This document shows positions 59,733-64,000 of a stretch of 64,000 bases of DNA, piece by piece. The position numbers were made by a program, and so were the translations under genes. Within the stretch, counting starts at the first letter, position 1. Every line of letters starts with the position of its first letter. This DNA is from Barthelona sp. PCE (Eukaryota > Metamonada: BaSk clade): assembly GCA_040285745.1 (NCBI GenBank), contig JAUFOR010000008.1:1550001-1614000 (forward strand), given 5' to 3'. The notes beneath the pieces are model-generated. The model was given only the letters and a program-made list of their open reading frames with translations, was not told where the DNA came from and did no database searches.

Positions 59733-60674
59733 ATGATTTCAATCGATCAAGGGCGAACAAAGGAGGAGGAGGTCGACAAGTCCGTGTACTGGGGGTTACC
59801 AAGTCATGTGACAACAGATATGCAGCACTTACAGTTCATCACAAAAAGAATTTCGCGGACAATGAAAGCGCCTAAATTACAACGCACTATGGAGAGCATG
59901 TCATTCGAGTACAAACAGGACACACTGTTTGCGACAGATGCACAAGGTAATTCATTTCTTCCCAGCGCTGTCGAGCCTGTGTTTGTTCTCGTTCGTGTAG
60001 AGAACGCCACAGGGTCCACATATCACATGGTTCCTTCAACCACACTTAAAATGGGGCTACTACCAAAGAAAATTACAGAAGACGAATTGGAAGAGACAAT
60101 TCACAAAGTCAATACTACAATTAATCATCGGGAGGAGACAGCCTTTATTCCCAAGTTCCTGCGCCCCTTAAACGAGGAGTACAGGACAGAGACGTACTTA
60201 CAGGAAGATACAGGAGCGAAAGGGGAAGAGTTTGATTTTGAAGCAACTTATTCTGATGATGATGAGGCAGGAGAGATTGGAGAAATATATTTAAATAACG
60301 AATTTAGTGATTTTGAGGAGGAGGATGAGAAGGAAGAACCAACAATGAGTGTTAGACAGTTGAAACGTAAGAGACAAGCTAATGTTTTAGAACGGAAGCC
60401 TGTCCAGAAAATGGAGCCAAAGATGAAAGTACAGGCGATTTCAACAGGTGCAGTGCCACGTAGTGCATTGCAGGAGCTGGATGCAAACCTTACATTGTTG
60501 TTAAGAGCGGGATCAAAGAAAATTAAAGAGCTCAGTACGAATCCTACCATACAAGAATCAATTGCAAAGATTAATGAGACCTCAAAGAAGCCATTTAGGT
60601 TACTTAAACATCTTAAAAGTTCACCTTTGTTTAGACAAACAAACAAGAGAACAAAGTGGTGTCTGGCAAAGTAA
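59733..60674 (+). CDS. Hypothetical nuclear protein (TFIIF-alpha-like?)
   Basis: The ATG at 59733, 31 bp after RUVBL2, gives 313 residues. The frame is open further upstream only as a shadow of RUVBL2. Residues about 85-110 form a beta-rich strand set (VEPVFVLVRVENATG). Later comes a strongly acidic stretch (EEFDFEATYSDDDEAGE), then a basic region (RQLKRKRQANVLERK) and a helical C-terminus. The acidic EEFDFE/DDDE run resembles the middle of the TFIIF large subunit RAP74, but the match is short and the rest is unassigned. A PAF1-complex or other RNA polymerase II factor is equally possible. The stop is TAAA and the next gene begins 26 bp later. Confidence 0.6.
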   Translation: MISIDQGRTKEEEVDKSVYWGLPSHVTTDMQHLQFITKRISRTMKAPKLQRTMESMSFEYKQDTLFATDAQGNSFLPSAVEPVFVLVRVENATGSTYHMVPSTTLKMGLLPKKITEDELEETIHKVNTTINHREETAFIPKFLRPLNEEYRTETYLQEDTGAKGEEFDFEATYSDDDEAGEIGEIYLNNEFSDFEEEDEKEEPTMSVRQLKRKRQANVLERKPVQKMEPKMKVQAISTGAVPRSALQELDANLTLLLRAGSKKIKELSTNPTIQESIAKINETSKKPFRLLKHLKSSPLFRQTNKRTKWCLAK

Positions 60675-60700
60675 ATACTGTTTTTTAACTTTTTACATTT

Positions 60701-62014
60701 ATGGAAGGGGTGAATCATGACGAGGAATCCGTGTCTGATGAGATTGAAGTAACGAAATATGGTGAGGATTGGGTTTTTCCTGAGGTTGTACTTGAAAACT
60801 CTCCATTACGATTAAATGGGTTGACAGGTGAAGAGGAGCTGCTGTATTTGCGTCTCACAGTCAATTTTGTACATTCTCTTGGGTCATTGAGGGATTCTTC
60901 TGTTGTTAACATTGCCCGTGCTTGTCTTTTGGCGCAGCGGTACTTTATGCTGCACCCTTTCGAGTACGTGGCGATCGAGAACGTGGAAGAAGACGATAAT
61001 AGAAAGATTGAGTGCCTTGCCGTAGCTATGGCCGCGTTACACATTATTTGGCGTCTAGAGGAGTATCCAATTGGTGCTAGCAGCATAGATAAAGGATTCT
61101 TGACGTACTATTTGATGCACATATTTGGAAAGAAGTCAGAAAAAATTCCCAAACTTTCAGAGTCAACAACTTTCCATGATGTCGAGGAACATATGTCCAT
61201 GCCTGAGGTGAAAATAGTATATACAGCGTCACAACACATTGAAATAAGGCTTATGATTCTTATGAATGGACACTGCTCCTTGCTGCTACCCCATTTTATA
61301 ATCTTCAATTTTGTAGGACTGTTTGGCATCAGTGTCTTTTCGAATACACTCACATGGGTGTGCCTATTCCTACAACAGGCATTTTACTCTAGGTTGTATT
61401 TGAAGCACTCAATCGTCGACATTGCTTGTTCAGCATTGTATGCAAGCCGAATCGACATCAGGGCGTTCCCTTCAAGTCTTTCTCACATTGTAACGGAGGA
61501 TATCAAACCAATGGAGTGGTACATGCTTTTTGGAACCTCGATCGAGACGATTCAGGAGATCATTGGTGAGGTTATGGCTTTACCACGTGAGTACCAGCTA
61601 GTTGACGCCCCACCTGCCCAGTTTTACGATCCAGACGCACGTAGACGGCGGAAACAACATGATAGGGAGAGAAAACATACGACAGGGAGGAAACACAGAC
61701 AACCAAGCCATCAGAACAAGTTCCAGCCACCTGTGAAGCAGCAGAGAGTTATGTATCCACCACCACCGGGGCTTCCTAACCATTTCAGGCATGCACCACC
61801 ACCACCACCACAAGGTATGACACCTCAGTACCAACCCAGAGTACACATGGCGCCTCACATGGCGCAAAGGCCGCATCACATGGCACAGGGACCGCTACCA
61901 CACGTAGTACAACAACCACCGCACATCCACCACCAGGCACAGCACACACAGCCTCCGATGCTTTACACACAACAACATCAGCAGTTCCCACCAGCCTATT
62001 CCCGAAGATACTAA
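60701..62014 (+). CDS. Cyclin (T/K/L-type) with His/Pro-rich tail
   Basis: This 437-residue protein has a tandem cyclin fold. The first box at about 40-150 reads LYLRLTVNFVHSLGS, VNIARACLLAQRYF and CLAVAMAALHIIWRLEE. The second at about 155-300 includes HFIIFNFVGLF and VDIACSALYASRID. The closest group is transcriptional cyclins (T, K, L), which pair with CDK9, CDK12 or CDK11 to phosphorylate RNA polymerase II. From about 310 the tail is basic (DPDARRRRKQHDRERKH) and then His/Pro/Gln-rich to the end, like the His-rich tail of cyclin T. That tail drives condensate formation in animals. It is 26 bp after the possible TFIIF gene. Confidence 0.78.
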   Translation: MEGVNHDEESVSDEIEVTKYGEDWVFPEVVLENSPLRLNGLTGEEELLYLRLTVNFVHSLGSLRDSSVVNIARACLLAQRYFMLHPFEYVAIENVEEDDNRKIECLAVAMAALHIIWRLEEYPIGASSIDKGFLTYYLMHIFGKKSEKIPKLSESTTFHDVEEHMSMPEVKIVYTASQHIEIRLMILMNGHCSLLLPHFIIFNFVGLFGISVFSNTLTWVCLFLQQAFYSRLYLKHSIVDIACSALYASRIDIRAFPSSLSHIVTEDIKPMEWYMLFGTSIETIQEIIGEVMALPREYQLVDAPPAQFYDPDARRRRKQHDRERKHTTGRKHRQPSHQNKFQPPVKQQRVMYPPPPGLPNHFRHAPPPPPQGMTPQYQPRVHMAPHMAQRPHHMAQGPLPHVVQQPPHIHHQAQHTQPPMLYTQQHQQFPPAYSRRY

Positions 62015-62021
62015 CGTCTAT

Positions 62022-62708
62022 TTATTCTTTTTTCCTTCCGAATGAGCGCACCATTTCAAGGTAATGCAACGTTAATTTCTGTGATTCTTGTGTTAAGTGC
62101 CTCATGTACTCGTTGAAAAAATCCTGGAACAATTCTGCATCGGCGGAATGCACACTAGTAAATGCCCTCTGGAGCACATACAGATCCATGGCTTTGTCTT
62201 TGTGATTAACCGTCATGAAGCTCAATCCAAAGTCTATTACGGAAAGTTGCTCGTTCTCACTGTTCCACATCATGTTGAGTGTCGTCAAATCACCGTGAAT
62301 GAGCTCATTGTTATGGAGTCGGGCAATGGAATCTGCCATCTTACACAATATGATACTTCTTTGCTCAGGTATATTGAAAAGTGCTTCTTTCACAGTTATT
62401 CCGTCAATCTTGCTCATGACTATATGTGTGGGTGGAATTACAGCTAGTACACTGGGTGTATTCACACCATATGTACTGGCTCTGAATAAATTTTTCACTT
62501 CCCTAATGTTTCTGGTTTCAAGAATACTCCGATCAAGCTCTGGGACACGATATGTCTTCGAGAATCGTTCCTTAACGATGACATCCTGTCCTTGATAGAT
62601 TCCTGAGTAGATACATCCTTCTGCTCCCTGACTGATAAGTTCAAAGTCATGTGAACTTCCCCTTTGGATGATTCCAATATCGTACTGTGGCATTTTTTTC
62701 TTTCCCAT
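62022..62708 (-). CDS. BUD32: KEOPS kinase Bud32/PRPK
   Basis: From the first ATG at 62708 the product has 228 residues, the compact size of Bud32. It is an atypical kinase with GAEGCIYSG, the invariant Lys in VIVKERFSKTYR, ELDRSILETRNIREVK, the catalytic loop IHGDLTTLNMMW, the metal motif VIDFGLS and DKAMDLYVLQRAF. The end is basic (RSFGRKKE), as in the family. KEOPS makes the t6A modification on tRNAs reading ANN codons. The short Met later at MPQYDIG is an alternative start. It is convergent with the cyclin gene, 7 bp apart. Confidence 0.92.
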   Translation of the reverse strand: MGKKKMPQYDIGIIQRGSSHDFELISQGAEGCIYSGIYQGQDVIVKERFSKTYRVPELDRSILETRNIREVKNLFRASTYGVNTPSVLAVIPPTHIVMSKIDGITVKEALFNIPEQRSIILCKMADSIARLHNNELIHGDLTTLNMMWNSENEQLSVIDFGLSFMTVNHKDKAMDLYVLQRAFTSVHSADAELFQDFFNEYMRHLTQESQKLTLHYLEMVRSFGRKKE

Positions 62709-62749
62709 TGTGAAATAATGCAAAAAAATATTTACACTTGTTCATAGTC

Positions 62750-63469
62750 TTAATCTAAATCTGTGTCATCTTCTTCATCAGAATTACCCGTACGCCACGT
62801 GTTTAGCTCCTCAACTTCTTTTGAAGCTTCCATATTCTGTAAATTGCGTTTTTTTATCCGCTGGGTCTCCATAAATGTATTTAATTGATTATCCCATTTC
62901 TCTAGGTTCTTGTGGAGTTCCTGATCCTTCTTTCTGATCGATTTTGAAAACTCTACAATACCAAACGAACTAGGCATTTTGTCCTTTTTGTAAAAATCTT
63001 GTGAATATTCAACCTGCTTGTAGCTTTTGTCTCCTGTTTCTGTCAGCTTCTCAAACCCCCTACCCTTGCGTGTCATCTCTTTTTCAAGATTCTTATAGCG
63101 TATTGAAGGATCTATATTGTGTGTAATGTGTCTCCTCTCAACATGATCGAATATGTATGTGTCTTTGCAATGTTTTTGTTCATAATGCCTCCGCTCAGGC
63201 AAACGGAACTGCTTTGCTGAGGGGGGTTGAATGCACTTCTTGGCTGGTCGAGAAGTTTGTGGAGGAAAAGAAAGTTTAATGGGTCTCTTTCCTGGTTTTG
63301 CACCAAACTGCATGGTTTCCGACCTTCTTTCTGTGAAATACTTCCTCCCACTAGGTTTGGCAGGCTCTAACTGTAAAGTAGGCCTCTTACTGTCTTGAAA
63401 ATGACGTTTTTGTCTTATATTAAATGTTACAGGCTGCGTTCCCGCTATAGGCGGCAACGTTAACGACAT
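62750..63469 (-). CDS. Basic hypothetical protein (239 aa)
   Basis: The ATG at 63469 gives a 239-residue protein rich in Lys, Arg, Pro and Gln in its first half (for example QLEPAKPSGRKYFTERR). Residues about 125-220 are helical and charged (YKNLEKEMTRKGRGFEKL, IRKKDQELHKNLEKWDN). It ends in an acidic tail (NSDEEDDTDLD). No known domain is recognised. The length and charge pattern would suit a microtubule-associated axonemal protein, but no motif proves it. It lies 41 bp from Bud32, same strand, and diverges from the last gene by 80 bp. Confidence 0.7.
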   Translation of the reverse strand: MSLTLPPIAGTQPVTFNIRQKRHFQDSKRPTLQLEPAKPSGRKYFTERRSETMQFGAKPGKRPIKLSFPPQTSRPAKKCIQPPSAKQFRLPERRHYEQKHCKDTYIFDHVERRHITHNIDPSIRYKNLEKEMTRKGRGFEKLTETGDKSYKQVEYSQDFYKKDKMPSSFGIVEFSKSIRKKDQELHKNLEKWDNQLNTFMETQRIKKRNLQNMEASKEVEELNTWRTGNSDEEDDTDLD

Positions 63470-63549
63470 TTACGAGGTTCAAAACTTTGTAAAGGAGGTG
63501 AATAATCTTTTTACACCCATTTCAACATTTAAAGGACTTCTGAAGCCAG

Positions 63550-64000
63550 ATGTTCCTAAAAATCTTTGCAAAACCCAATTCTGAGGCGCTAGTGGTGGAT
63601 TTGAATGAGAATTCAACACTACTTGCGAATTCAAACTTATTTTCAAGCATATTCGAGCAGTTTGTAGATACCGCAGAGGAGGAAGACAGGCATTTGGACA
63701 TTGTTCTGAGCGAATTTTTTGATGATAGCGACACAGCGCTGACTTTTTTCACACCTGGCGCATTTGAACGTTTGTCTTTATTTTTGGAGAATATTGATTA
63801 TCTGCAGGAATATGTCGATTGCAGAAGCACGATTCTGAGTCTTCGTGAAGACTTTGAGGTTGGTGTTAACGAACTGAAAATGAACTTGCTCAAGGAAGAT
63901 GAAAAACTCGTTAAAAATCTTCAATCGAAGCTCGAGAAGCATGTAATATTGACAACCAAGTGTCTTAAGAACGAAACAGAGCGTCTAAACCAGGCATTGA
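63550..64000 (+). CDS. Partial coiled-coil protein, unknown
   Basis: The ATG at 63550 opens a frame that runs without a stop off the right edge (150 codons seen). The N-terminus has hydrophobic and acidic residues (MFLKIFAKPNSEALVVDLNE). From about residue 85 the sequence becomes a coiled coil, with heptad-like spacing of Leu, Ile and Val (LSLREDFEVGVNELKMNLLK). No family is recognised and the C-terminus is not in the window. Confidence 0.7.
   Translation, partial: MFLKIFAKPNSEALVVDLNENSTLLANSNLFSSIFEQFVDTAEEEDRHLDIVLSEFFDDSDTALTFFTPGAFERLSLFLENIDYLQEYVDCRSTILSLREDFEVGVNELKMNLLKEDEKLVKNLQSKLEKHVILTTKCLKNETERLNQAL

Overview
The window is nuclear DNA from a unicellular eukaryote with a compact, intron-poor genome. 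About 40 protein genes lie on both strands. Most spacers are under 300 bp, many gene pairs converge or diverge closely, and two convergent pairs overlap at their stop codons. TAA, TAG and TGA all serve as stops, so the code is standard. Eukaryotic signatures include ribosomal proteins uL24, uS17 and eS24, ISWI, E2F, RUVBL2, DBP5, SGT1, ARL2, EB1 and DNA polymerase zeta. TBCCD1, a TTC29-like protein, EB1 and the R2TP parts RPAP3 and RUVBL2 suggest a flagellated cell. The three introns seen or proposed end in a fixed 12-nt block that fuses branch point and acceptor (form NCTNAYAYYTAG). Such a block is known from metamonads such as Giardia and Trichomonas, so a metamonad-like flagellate is my best guess. 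That placement is an inference.

Layout. 1-5 kb: a partial membrane protein, a large unknown membrane protein, a deoxynucleoside kinase and RPL26 with a likely 5'UTR intron. 5-12 kb: a SEL1-repeat coiled-coil protein, an AKAP7/ASCC1-like 2H phosphoesterase, POP5, a DUF5071 protein, ARL2 and SGT1. 12-24.5 kb: REV3 with an altered motif C (YGATDS), TBCCD1, E2F, RPAP3, ISWI and phosphatidylserine synthase. 24.5-32 kb: a divergent ribosomal protein pair (RPS11 with a 468-nt intron, RPS24), EB1, GalE, a TTC29-like protein, a membrane protein and a CUE protein. 32-48 kb: a coiled-coil/PH protein, DBP5, GlcNAc kinase, a small secreted protein, an FHA-RING ligase and a 2186-residue coiled-coil protein. 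48-52 kb: a tandem pair of secreted papain-like enzymes of the permuted NlpC/P60 type. 52.5-54 kb: six tRNA genes followed by a GC-rich structured non-coding block. 54-64 kb: an unknown protein, a membrane-anchored cathepsin-like protease, RUVBL2 with a 43-nt intron, a possible TFIIF-alpha relative, a cyclin, the KEOPS kinase Bud32, and two unknown proteins, the last cut by the window edge.

Functional links. RPAP3 and RUVBL2 belong to the same R2TP chaperone complex, whose known clients include axonemal dyneins and RNA polymerase II. ARL2 and TBCC-domain proteins act in tubulin folding and centriole positioning. The cyclin, the possible TFIIF subunit, E2F and ISWI form a transcription and chromatin set. 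The most unusual items are the altered REV3 active-site motif, the tandem secreted permuted NlpC/P60 enzymes, the transmembrane cathepsin with a CGCCWAF active site, the fused intron ends, and the unassigned structured RNA locus beside the tRNAs.
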